NCBI GenBank assembly: GCA_905221605.1
Contig: CAJNDS010002495.1
Span: 105,714-169,713 of the forward strand
Length of the DNA stretch: 64,000 bases
Direction of reading: 5' to 3'
From: Symbiodinium natans
Taxonomy: Eukaryota > Sar > Dinophyceae > Suessiales > Symbiodiniaceae
The position numbers were made by a program, and so were the translations under genes. The notes below the pieces were generated by a model that was given only the letters and a program-made list of their open reading frames with translations, had not been told where the DNA came from and searched no databases. Positions 12,241 to 21,965 of the stretch are shown here, piece after piece (the first letter of the stretch is position 1; each line of letters starts with the position of its first letter).

Positions 12241-13378
12241 TCACATCTTCTGAGTGGGACTGACGGTGATTCTCCGTGAGCTCACCCCTTGCAGCAGCGC
12301 CTGCTTGGATTCACCAGGGCAGCGGGACTCCACGTCCAGCATTGCAGGCTTAAACCCAATGATGCTGTCCCTTTCCTTAGGTCCATGGGCATGGCGGCAG
12401 TTAGCCAGATTTCGCCAGCAAGGTCGCGCAAGGGCCACAATACAAATGCATGGCCTGCTCTGGTGCTGGAGATGCGGGCAGGATGCTGACGACAAGGCTG
12501 GGTGTAGTGCCTGACTATCGACGGGGGGCATGTGGTAGTGAGAATTGCTGTTTGCAGACTAAAGCCCTTCAGGCAAGTAGCACTCCAAACCATCGCCGTG
12601 TGTTCCCTGGGCCTGCAATGGCACACCCTTTGCACATCCCAAGCTATGCCTCTACCCAACGAAAGTAGCGAAGCCACGGGAAGCCAGCCTGATGGACTTG
12701 CCCAAGTGGAGTGTCTCTCGCACGTTGACTACTCGGCCTTGGCTTCCAAGCCCACTGCGATGCTTCCAGGAGCCATCGTGCCTACAGCGGTATGGATAAT
12801 GATTATGGATATTGCCAGGCTGCAATCAGGATGTCTGCTCTGCAGCTCTGCCGGGCAAGCGCTCGCCTTGCAACACAGGAATTTTCTTCTCAAGCCATCA
12901 CGTCCTTCAGTTTCGTGCGCGCCTTTCGCAGCTGAGCTTTGCCCCAAGTACGTGTCCTGCACGCCGGCAACCGATCAGCAAGTTGCACGAAGCAAGGTGC
13001 AGCGGGAATGCCTCGAGGATGTCATCTGCAAAAACCTGAATGCCCAACACATGAGACCACTTTCGAGTCACATTGCACTCTTCTTGTCTTGTGCAGCCAG
13101 AGTTCGACGGAGGTCGGGAGCTCTCGGAAGAGTCATGCGAAGCGCGGAATATAAAGCCAAGGAGACATGACAGAGTCAGGACCTTGCATTCGCATTGACA
13201 TGACAGAAGAATAAGCACCCTTCACGTTGCTTGCCCATGCATCCAGGATGCTGTCGCTACTGTGAACTTGGCGCAGCAGTATATGGAAACCGGCCGCACC
13301 CCACCCATGTCGATTTTTGCCTGCCAAAGACTGACGCCAACCTGCCTTGTCATCAATGGAAATTACAAGTTGAACCAT
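12241..13378 (-). CDS. Cluster of candidate exons, unrecognised
   Basis: Minus-strand segments read, from upstream: MVQLVISIDDKAGW at 13378, a plausible start; HVLGIQVFADDILEAFPLHL near 13040; a hydrophobic stretch SLAISIIIIHTAVGTMAPGS near 12800; HAFVLWPLRDLAGEIWLTAA near 12430. The last joins through a CTAAG acceptor at about 12381 to ERDSIIGFKPAMLDVESRCP and GESKQALLQG. A plus-strand frame over the same DNA (12532-13170) is judged a shadow. No family is recognised. Confidence 0.35.
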
Positions 13379-14124
13379 GCAGCCTCAGACAGTGCTCGAG
13401 CGGCACGTCAGCCGCTACCATCTTGCGGCATGCATCATTAGTATACATGTAGGTCTACTCAGGGACGTTTGGGCCAGATTCGAGGCCAATGTGCATGGAA
13501 CATCAAGGAGCGCAGCTCAGCAGTGAAACTGGATACCGCTAGCCAGGATGGCACAGTTTTGATGAGGGTGCTAGTCCATCCAAGCACCGTGCTCCAGCTC
13601 TGCGGGCGGCAGATCGAAGTCAGCGACTGGCCGGTATTGCATCAAGTCAGCCAGCCGAGATTAGCAGCATAAGGGGCCCGCCTGACGTGGTCCCCTCCTC
13701 GCGGGCTGGCACCTCATGCTGTCGCAGAAATCGCAAACTGCTCAGCTTGAAGGTCCGCATTCTGATCATTCTGCTTGGCGCACCCCTCGAGGCGGAGGTT
13801 GGTAGTGCTCCAAAGCCTCGAAAATTTCCTGCGTTGCACGAAGCCACGGAGACTTGATTCCTCCCCAGACCTTAACAACAAGTTGCCACACGACACCAGA
13901 GGTGTCCTGGCCGAGAGCTGGGTCACTTGCTTTGGGAGGTTCTGCAGATTGTGGCCGCCACCTCGAAGACTGGCGCCTCGAGAAGGCTCACAAAGACAAG
14001 CAGGACAAGCAGCAATCCAAGCAGTGATCTGCCAAGATGCGCCAAGCCATGCCAAGCGCATCCAAGCGCCAAGGCTATGACAGAGACTCCTCCGCCCCAG
14101 CTTCCGGCTCCTCGTTGGGCGCTT

Positions 14125-14400
14125 TCAACATTCCACATTCCCTGTTACTGTGAGTCCTCCGTAGGCTTGTTTGGCAAGAGATGAGAGGTCCTCGTCGTAC
14201 TTTTGGAAATGCGCCTCCGTTGCGGACTTTGCAGCCGGCGTCGCCGAACTTCCTGTAGCTCCTTGACATTGAGAGCGCTGCTGGCCTAGGACTGGAAGCT
14301 GGCCAGTGCACCAGTGCACCATTCCACTTTTTCGAGACTTAGCTCCTGTGCCACCTGGCGTGGGACTTGCTGGTGGAGATGCTCGCCCTGTGTTCGACAC
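14125..14400 (-). CDS. Candidate exon, low-complexity N-half, unrecognised
   Basis: The minus-strand frame opens with a Pro/Ser/Gly-rich stretch (SPPASPTPGGTGAKSRKS) and continues into ATEAHFQKYDEDLSSLAKQA and YGGLTVTGN. The composition suggests a disordered linker followed by a folded start. Boundaries and product are unknown. Confidence 0.35.
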   Translation of the reverse strand: MSNTGRASPPASPTPGGTGAKSRKSGMVHWCTGQLPVLGQQRSQCQGATGSSATPAAKSATEAHFQKYDEDLSSLAKQAYGGLTVTGNVEC

Positions 14401-14818
14401 ATTCGTAACTCAGCACAGCAACCGCTCCAGGTCATCGGCATTCAAAAAACTCCGACTTTACAACCACTTGGAGCCTGAAGTTGGATCTTGGTTCTTCTGA
14501 CCAAGAGAACTTCCTGGCGATGACCTTGCCCAGACTGGTCCATTCGCTGACACTAGGCACCCAGATGACACTTCACACTAGGTTTCGTCGAAGGTGGCCG
14601 CCGGTGACGCATAGCCATCCTAAGGTTACATTTTGCCCTACCGCGAGGCCTGCGAAACACACCCAGGCATGAAAGCTCCAACTGCGGTGGAAAATTCGTT
14701 TTGTTTGGGCTCGTCAGATTCATGAAGTGCTAGGACGAGATGCTGCCTCCTAGTCTTTCAAAGATCTCGAGGAAAGCCTGCCAGGTGCCTTGCTTATGGG
14801 TCCCCAAAAATGCCAGGG

Positions 14819-15235
14819 TTAGTCGACTAGTCTACCAAGGACCGAGCCCCGATACTGGCAATGCACGAGGTATCGACACAGAAGCTGTTGCTGTCGCAGC
14901 GGTCGGAGCCGTCTTCTCTGCCAGGCTTTCGGAGCCTCCGCCGGGCCTGAGTCGATGCATTCCCTGAGCACCAAGTGGTCACAAGTGGCCCTAAGATAGC
15001 GTTTAGGCGTCCAACTTTCCAACCCCCGTGAGACATGAGACCTCCTTCCCACACATTTCTCATCCACTAGGCGTTCAGCTCGGTTCACGCACACCATACT
15101 GTAAGGCCAGTAGGCAGCCACTGCAATAATCAAGAGCTCAGAGAGAGCGAAAACTACAAATAGATTCAAATGCCCAAGGACGCAAAACGTTTTTAAACTT
15201 CGTGCTGCGCAGCGCTTCGAGGGCCAAGGCCGCAC
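14819..15235 (-). CDS. Candidate exon with one membrane segment
   Basis: The frame contains a clear transmembrane helix, LFVVFALSELLIIAVAAYW, followed by a charged stretch (CVNRAERLVDEKCVG). The part after about 15050 may be intronic, because two other frames become equally open. It could be the C-terminal part of a multi-pass protein whose other membrane exons lie upstream (see 17990-18165). No family is recognised. Confidence 0.4.
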   Translation of the reverse strand: MRPWPSKRCAARSLKTFCVLGHLNLFVVFALSELLIIAVAAYWPYSMVCVNRAERLVDEKCVGRRSHVSRGLESWTPKRYLRATCDHLVLRECIDSGPAEAPKAWQRRRLRPLRQQQLLCRYLVHCQYRGSVLGRLVD

Positions 15236-15239
15236 ATGG

Positions 15240-16810
15240 CAACAGCTTTAGGATGCACGGGACTAACCACTCCAACCCCTTAAAGCCCACAGCCAAAACT
15301 CTCTTTTGCAATTTTTGCAATTGTTGCAACAGGCTGCACTGCCAAGCCAAACCCTTCCAGCCCTCGAACAAACACGCCAAGAAGATGAGCCACATAATTT
15401 CCCTTCAAAGCGAAGTGAGGTTTCACCACATGCCCCCAGCTACTACCAATGTGCACGGGCACGACTTGCTTGGGTTCCTAGACCTGTCCATCTTCTCCTC
15501 CCCACCCCCCTCCGGCAAAACATGTTCAAAATCACTGAACATGGAATTCAGGGATGGTGTTGGCGTTTACTTTACGTTGAGGCTGAAAGTGCTACGACAC
15601 ATTGCATACCTGATTGACAACTGTTGAACAAAGGAAGGGCCACGGCACAGTGCAACTGCAAGACCGTAAGAGGCGTGCCGATCTGCATTGAGTTCACGAT
15701 AGATGCGTCGAATGTTCTCCCGATGCCTCTACATGTTTCTGGCAGTGCATTGCAAACTTTGCAAACACGTGAGCTTTGTGACTGGATGGAAGGGTGCAGC
15801 CTCTGCAAGCGCTCCAAGCGCCCAGCCACCTACCAAGAGGGCGCAGGCTGCCAAGCAGCGGAGCCGCGATGTCTGAGACTCTGAGAGCCATACAGGGGCT
15901 GGCATGCCTGATACTCGCAGACCTGCCGGGTTATCGGTTCCATCCTAGGCCCCTAGGCAAACCCGTGGGCGCTGAGGATGAAGACCACCTTGTGTCTCAT
16001 GTCGACGCAGGCTCGGAGAGTCTTGAGGTGGTACTGTACATGAAAAACGGAAACGGTGCTCTGCAAACCGAAGAAGCACCCTTCCTGGCCCCAGCAACCC
16101 TTCAACTTGGCCAGCTAATTCGCAGCCTGATCTGAAGGGATATCAGCGATGAAAACTGCGTAAATCTGGGTCAGTAAATCTGGCATACAGCGCACGAGTT
16201 ATTCACGTTGTCTTGGACATCGTTGTCGCCCAATGTGCTGTTGTCGCCAAACGTGCAGTTGGAGGCCTCAGACTTGTCAGCACCAAAAAAAGACACCGAG
16301 AATCCTTCGCTTGGTGCCAAAAGTGCGCCACAGAAAGGACAGAGCACCCTAAACCCGAAACCCTATAAACCCCAGATGTCTCAATGCTCCAGATGAGGCA
16401 CCGGAGGAGGCAGGAAAGGCCGAAGCATGCTCTTCAGAAGCCAGTTTGCCAAAGCTGTCGCCTGCACCAGCAGTGCAGAAACACGAAATGTTGCAAAGAA
16501 GGATGCTTGGCTGCTTGGCTTGGGTGAGAGTCATCAGAAACCTTGCAAGTGGCCGTCTGCCGTCTTCAGCGACATCCACCGATCACATCCGCCCCCACTG
16601 CTGCCAAGAGTCCCGCGCTAATGTGGCCCTGACTGAAGCAAATAGCAATGCCGCGTGCACGTTCGACTCCTTACGGGCACTCTGTTCTGCCAGTGTAGGT
16701 AGTGCCGGCAAAGGGAGAGCTTCGAAGGGGTTTCAGTAACTGCCACAAGGCTACGGTCAGCAGCGTGTTCATGGCCTGTCTCTGCTTTAAAGCCCAGTGC
16801 AGCGCAGCCA
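15240..16810. other. Stretch without a supported gene
   Basis: Frames are short and mutually inconsistent. A degenerate telomere-like run (CCCTAAACCCGAAACCC) occurs near 16348. Introns or intergenic DNA of the surrounding minus-strand exons are the likely content. Confidence 0.35.
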
Positions 16811-16815
16811 TGGAT

Positions 16816-17307
16816 TCACCGGCACACTTGCTGCTCAGGGGTGCCTGGCAGGCGTAAGGGAATCCCATCACTCCTTCGCATGACCTTACATTTGACTTTG
16901 CCTTCAGCATAATCAGTCAACCAGTCATGTGAAAACACTGACTGGCGTTGAGAAGTCGCCGAGCGAGTCTCCACGAACAACATTTCAACAGGACCAATTG
17001 GACACCCGGCTTTGCTTGCTGCTTGTCTGAAGGCTACAGCTGCTGCACCTCTTCGGATCATGACAGGTGCTGCTTCAAGGCTTAAAGTGGAGTCGCCTTT
17101 AACAGGCAAGGGTTCAATCATGAAACCTCTGCATTTCTTCATCAAGCCCGACCGGAGACGAGAGACGATAGTATTACTCAGTGGGTGAAGCGCACAAGTC
17201 CCAACATGGATTCCCAAGCCTCGATGGAAGCGAGACTCTTGCCACTTCCGAAGAGATGTTGCAGGGAATCTGCCTCTTGGAATCCAGGACGCACGGAGCA
17301 CGGACAC
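16816..17307 (-). CDS. Candidate exon, unrecognised
   Basis: The minus-strand frame of about 160 codons reads smoothly, including APVMIRRGAAAVAFRQAASK, GPVEMLFVETRSATSQRQS and HDWLTDYAEGKVKCKVMRRS. It is mixed alpha/beta in character with no signal or membrane segment. No motif allows a function call, and splice sites inside it cannot be excluded. Confidence 0.4.
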   Translation of the reverse strand: MSVLRASWIPRGRFPATSLRKWQESRFHRGLGIHVGTCALHPLSNTIVSRLRSGLMKKCRGFMIEPLPVKGDSTLSLEAAPVMIRRGAAAVAFRQAASKAGCPIGPVEMLFVETRSATSQRQSVFSHDWLTDYAEGKVKCKVMRRSDGIPLRLPGTPEQQVCR

Positions 17308-17989
17308 TCACTAGCTGCTCTCAAGTGCCCCTCGGTTTTCTTAGCTAGTTCTCAGGTGCTACATGTGCTGCAGGTGCCTTGACAACTTTCCATCCTTGAA
17401 GGCCACGATGGAACTCTGCAGCACACATCTGGCCATCCGAAGCCTCATCACACACCCGATAGGGCCCATCGGACAGGCCAATCCGACCGGGCAACGCAAG
17501 GCAACGACGCATATCGTTCTGATAGTTCATTCCTCTAGGCTGAACAACAAAAATCAACATCAAATCAACAAATAGGCACCAAAAACAGGTCAAGAACAAA
17601 TCCGCAAAGTATTACAAAGCAAAAACAGGAAACTTTTTTAAATTTAAAAATTGGAAACAAATTGCCAAACAAGAAGCTGGAATTCCCATGGCTGCGGAAA
17701 ATCAAAAGAACAAAAGGCTGGAATGCCCGCGGGCCCGGAAAACAACAAACAATAACGAAACAGACGTAACAATACACTCAAAACACATACAAAAAGAGAC
17801 AGAACAGGTGGCAATACGGGCCTGCGTTCTTGGACTTCGTTTTGAGCCTTTACAATACATGATGACGAATCTTCAAACAGGCTGGAATTCCTGCAGGCCC
17901 GGAAACTACGTCCCTCGGGGGATTCCAGCCTACATTTTTCGATGGTTGTTGTCTTTCCGCACCCTGGAAAATCCTTGCTTCTGGAGGTC

Positions 17990-18165
17990 ATCTGCCTCAA
18001 ACTAATGATCGTAAGCAATCCAGCAACAGCAACGGGCAACCCCAGAAGCGTCCAGATGCTTACGCCCTGCTGAGGTAAGGTGGTGTCGCGAATCCAGACA
18101 GGGGCAGCCACAAAGAGTCCCATCCTGTAGAAAGACGATCCCCTTGCCTCCCCGTCCATCAGCAT
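17990..18165 (-). CDS. Candidate exon with membrane segment
   Basis: The frame encodes GLFVAAPVWIRDTTLPQQG followed by a hydrophobic helix, TLLGLPVAVAGLLTIISL. The open frame continues to 17644, but that AT-rich part looks like intron or intergenic sequence. It may belong with the membrane exon at 14.8-15.2 kb. Confidence 0.35.
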
Positions 18166-18387
18166 AAAGGCTCTCGCATGTGGTGGTCAAAATTGAAGAA
18201 TAGGCAAAGCAAGTGCTGCAACGCGATGTGTCGACACAGCTGCTGGGAGATGGCACTAGTAGAATGAGTAGGTATGCTTGCACTGCGTCACTACGTGCAG
18301 ACTCAGGCCAAGAAACACGGAAGTGAGCTGCAGCAAGGTCTCCTTGCATGCGCTGCTGTCACAGCTGTTCTGCATGGGATATGGCGG

Positions 18388-18425
18388 TGTATATATATAT
18401 ATATGTGTGTGTGTATACTTATGTA
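18388..18425. repeat. (TA)n(TG)n microsatellite
   Basis: A short alternating tract, TATATATATATATATGTGTGTG, lies in an otherwise AT-richer 80-bp patch. From here to 19600 I see no supported gene. Confidence 0.85.
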
Positions 18426-19607
18426 TATTATAGTATTTCCATGTTTTGTTTACATCTCCTACATCTGCTGTGTTTTGTCACGAACACTCCAGAGTTCCCA
18501 CTACCTTAACGGCGAGTGGGTTTGAAAGCGATTGGCTGCTAGATGCCTTAGGCCCTTAGGCCTCAGGCACCGCGAAAGCTTCTTACTGCAAGCCCGGTTC
18601 ACTGCTCGCCTGTGCAGTTGCAAGCTCGAAGGTAACCGCCGGAGAGGCCTTTGGGGTGTATAGTGCCTGGCACTTCTTGCTACTCCCCCCCCCCATACGC
18701 AAGATGTGTGGTAAAAACAGCAGCTACGTTCCAAAGCCAATGGGGGCGATCCCGCTTATGATGATGATGCGTGTAAGTGGTGGCTGTTTTCCTCCTGAGG
18801 TTGATGCTGGCTGTGCCCTCCGGTGCCAGGACTTTGGTGAACTTGACCTTCATCATCGGTTCCTTGCATCTTGCGTACGGACTGTGAGTGGAAAGCCTCG
18901 ATTCTGTGTTTGCTTGGCTGCTGGCTCCATGCCGTGATCCAGGGCGGTGTATATGCTCATCTTCCACTTTCAAGCGTGTCTCCAGAACTGCGTGAGCGAT
19001 TTGAAGTCTTTGCGTGCCTTGGCCAATCTGGCCGTGCTTTCAACTCTGTATGAGCCGTCGTGCCTCAAAATCACACCCAGGTATTTTGCTCGAGGGGCTG
19101 CTTTTTGTGTGTTTTTGTACGGCCCAACGCTTCCAGTGCTGTGAGAGCTGGCTGGCCCTTCCCGCTGTGCCTGTGAAGGAACGCCGAGCGTCCACCTTGT
19201 GCGTCCACCTTGTGCGTTGTGTGGCGAGTGGGGTGCCCATCCTCTTCTTCGTCAGGTGCGTTGGGGTGCGGGGACCAGACATCCTGCGAAGGCTGCCCGC
19301 CTCGCTCAATTGCTTCCTCCCGAAACCCTCTACAGACTCTGGGGCCCCAACCCCGAAAGCCCGTCAAGCAAGTTTAGTATTGGGCAGGGTTCAATCGGGT
19401 CTAGAGAAACAGTATCTCAAACTTGGGGTGGGTTCAAGGTATTCTTTTGGTTGAGGCGAGCTCCCAATGCTCTGTGTGTCTAAAGACCTTCATCGGTCCA
19501 TACCAGCGTAGGCTTGACCAGCTGCTCGATGACACATCATCTTACTTACAACCGCACTTAGGACTTTCCCAGTTCTCTTTAAGCCTTGTGGCTGCTACAG
19601 TACATTT

Positions 19608-20216
19608 CTACATTCTGCCCAGTCCTGGTCGATAGAAGGAGAACGATGGAACTCCTAGTCGTTTTGAGCCGCGCGCTCCAGGCCTTGCATCGAGCAGACT
19701 CGTCCCAACAAATAGTTTACCTTTCAGCTCCAGGCCGACAACTCCAGCAATGGTGGCGTAGACGTCTGCCATACGAAAGAGCGGCGGCGAGGCCACGCGG
19801 GAGGCAAAAGATCTGGCTTCAAAGGCCATCATGGTCCGTGACACATCCGGCGAAACCAAATTTCCATGTGGAGGTGGATCAGCACCGCTGAGCTGCTCGC
19901 CATGGTCTCCAAAGGTGAATGCCAGCCCATTCTCCTTCTGCCAATGGTCTTGTGTCTTGCGTGGTGGCCAGAATTCCGCAAGCTGCTCTGCGACAGCATC
20001 AGTTCTTCGATTGAGAGCCAAAAAAACATCCAGCAGCTCTTCCTGAGCATATCCTCGTTCCGAAGGTTCGACACGATTCCCATAGTAGGGTGGATGAGCA
20101 TCCCCAGCATAGAAATAAACGAAGGCCGGTGAACTTGCATTCAGCGCGCCCCATGAATCCAACAGTTGCCGAAGCTTTTGCAGCAAAGCATGCGCATCTT
20201 CAGCCACAATGGTCTC
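19608..20216 (-). CDS. Sulfatase / alkaline-phosphatase-superfamily hydrolase, C-terminal half exon
   Basis: A long exon begins after an AG acceptor at 20218-20217 and reads for 200 residues. Family marks are FVYFYAGDAHPPYYG (the FxFY..D.H.PY core strand), LAFTFGDHGEQ (the metal-binding DHG of sulfatases), an HGNLV motif about 15 residues later, and MADVYATIAGVVGLE, matching the usual DxxPTIadlaG segment near the C-terminus. The N-terminal half with the catalytic Cys/Ser (CxPSR) and first Asp pair must lie in upstream exons, which I could not identify in 20.2-22 kb. The gene may therefore be truncated or have long introns. The frame ends in a stop at 19608-19610, but a splice donor shortly before it is possible. 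Confidence 0.72.
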   Translation of the reverse strand, partial: ETIVAEDAHALLQKLRQLLDSWGALNASSPAFVYFYAGDAHPPYYGNRVEPSERGYAQEELLDVFLALNRRTDAVAEQLAEFWPPRKTQDHWQKENGLAFTFGDHGEQLSGADPPPHGNLVSPDVSRTMMAFEARSFASRVASPPLFRMADVYATIAGVVGLELKGKLFVGTSLLDARPGARGSKRLGVPSFSFYRPGLGRM

Positions 20217-20440
20217 CTCCCGATGAAATGTTCACAAAGCTTTCATTTTGTATGCCATGTCTGTCAGGCAGCTTTGGTGCGCACTGAATAGAATCTTCGG
20301 TACACAAACAAGGAAGACTATCAAGTGACGGATTCCTTACAGCGTGTCGACCGACCAATGCTGCCCCGCATTTTACACAGAAGTTTGCGCACTTGGACAT
20401 GCCAGTGGAGAGTGGTAGATGAAAAAAACTTGAAACCAGA

Positions 20441-20690
20441 ACGGCTGAATCGGAAACCAGACCTGATTCAGAAACCAGGTTTGCAAAATCGGAAACCACA
20501 CCTGAATCGGAAACCAGATCGGCTGAATCAGAGACCAGGACGGCTGAATCGGAAACCGAAACGGGAAAATCGGAAACCATGAAACGGATGATTCGAAAAC
20601 TGGCAAACGCAGATTCGGAATCCGCCAAACGGCAGCTTCGGAAACCGGGAAACGGCTGATTCGGAAACCCGCGAAAAATGCTCGATTTGT
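20441..20690. repeat. Minisatellite of AATCGGAAACCAG-type units
   Basis: Roughly a dozen degenerate units built on (G)AATCGGAAACCAGA with CGGCTG spacers, about 15-20 bp apart, best conserved at 20450-20585. Reading frames across it give Trp/Phe/Pro-rich nonsense on the minus strand, so it is treated as non-coding. Confidence 0.9.
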
Positions 20691-20740
20691 AACATCTTTG
20701 CTCGTGCCTAGAGAGGGCGCCTCAGTGTCGCTCATAGGCA

Positions 20741-20827
20741 ACCCTGAACACTAAACCCTAAACCCTTTTTGCTACTGGGCTGAAGGAACCCTAAACCCTA
20801 AACCCTAAACCCTATTAAACCCTGAAC
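20741..20827. repeat. Interstitial telomere-type repeats (CCCTAAA)n
   Basis: Two short arrays of CCCTAAA, the complement of TTTAGGG, lie at 20751-20765 and 20786-20814, separated by 20 bp of other sequence, with variant units on both sides. TTTAGGG is the telomere repeat of plants and has been reported for dinoflagellates. Here it is internal, next to a minisatellite. Confidence 0.93.
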
Positions 20828-21186
20828 TTCTTCTTTCTCTTTTAAGCCGGTGTCCAGGGCTGAAAGGTCGAAGCTTCAGGCGTTACGACCGTTACGAGGG
20901 ATTCAGGGCTTCATTCGGTTTGGAAAAGCCGTTTGAGCTGCATCTTGACCTGCACAGGAAGGTATGGAGGATGGCATGCTGTCTTGCCCTTGCGGCGACC
21001 TTCCTTGCTACACCCTTTGTCCGGGAGGCGGGCTTGCCAAGTGCTCTCTAGGTTGGTTTGGAGAGCCATGTCAGGGTTGAGGCCGCGTCGGGTTGGCCAT
21101 GATAGGTGTTCACGCGGCGCAGGCCTTGCTCTCTCATGTTTGGGTGGAAGCAACGGCCGATCCCGCTGGCCTCATAACACCCAGCT

Positions 21187-21226
21187 ACACTCACTCACTC
21201 ACTCACTGACTCACTCACTCACTCAC
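21187..21226. repeat. (ACTC)n microsatellite
   Basis: Nine to ten ACTC tetramers with one ACTG variant. The surrounding 20.9-21.9 kb has no convincing coding frame. It is the 3' flank of the coiled-coil gene that ends at 21966. Confidence 0.95.
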
Positions 21227-21965
21227 ATGGTTCCACCAATTCCACTAGGACTAGGAACCCTTGTTCTCGATTCAGCAGAAGGCAGTACATTTTGCCCTTG
21301 CTCCTTCGTGCACCCAGTAGCTTTCCTGATTTGGCTAGAGTCTAGAGATACACTGTCGCTGATCTGATTCTGACTGCGAACACGTTGCTCCACAGGCCTC
21401 AAAGCCAAAGACTCGGCGAGGCAGATCTGGCAGCTCCGCGTCCATCTTCGCCAGCACTGTCCGATAGCCGCAGCAGCGCTTCAGCGCCCGAGGAAGGCAC
21501 TCTTGCCTGCAATATTATCACCCCCATCATGCTCGAAAAACGAACTGCGCATAAAAATGCAAATGCTCACCCTGCCACGTCTGCCATGCTCCTCAGCAAA
21601 CTTTGCTTTTCACACCTTTGCGGCCTGTTGATGTGCAGTAGTGCATATTTCTGGTGAGACTACCTCTACAAGCTTTCTTTATAGCGCTGACAACCTGCTT
21701 GGTTTGTACATTCATGCACGACATGAATTAAACAAGTGCCGCTGCAACTTTGCAGCAGCAGTAGTCCTAACATTAATGATTCCGAGCTCCACCAATGATA
21801 TACCGCATGCCGACTAAGAGTGCCTGCATTGCGTCCAGCTCGAGCCAACCACTCTGTACAGGGCAGATGCCTACCAATTAGCTCACAGCACCGCCAGCTA
21901 GAGCCAGGACATAAGTCACTCACGGTCATTCCGAGTCATTCCACTAAGGCTACGTGATCGGAGCA

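Noticed and set aside
12532-13170. 212-codon plus-strand frame
   Set aside because: No domain signature, and the minus-strand segments over the same DNA join across plausible splice sites.
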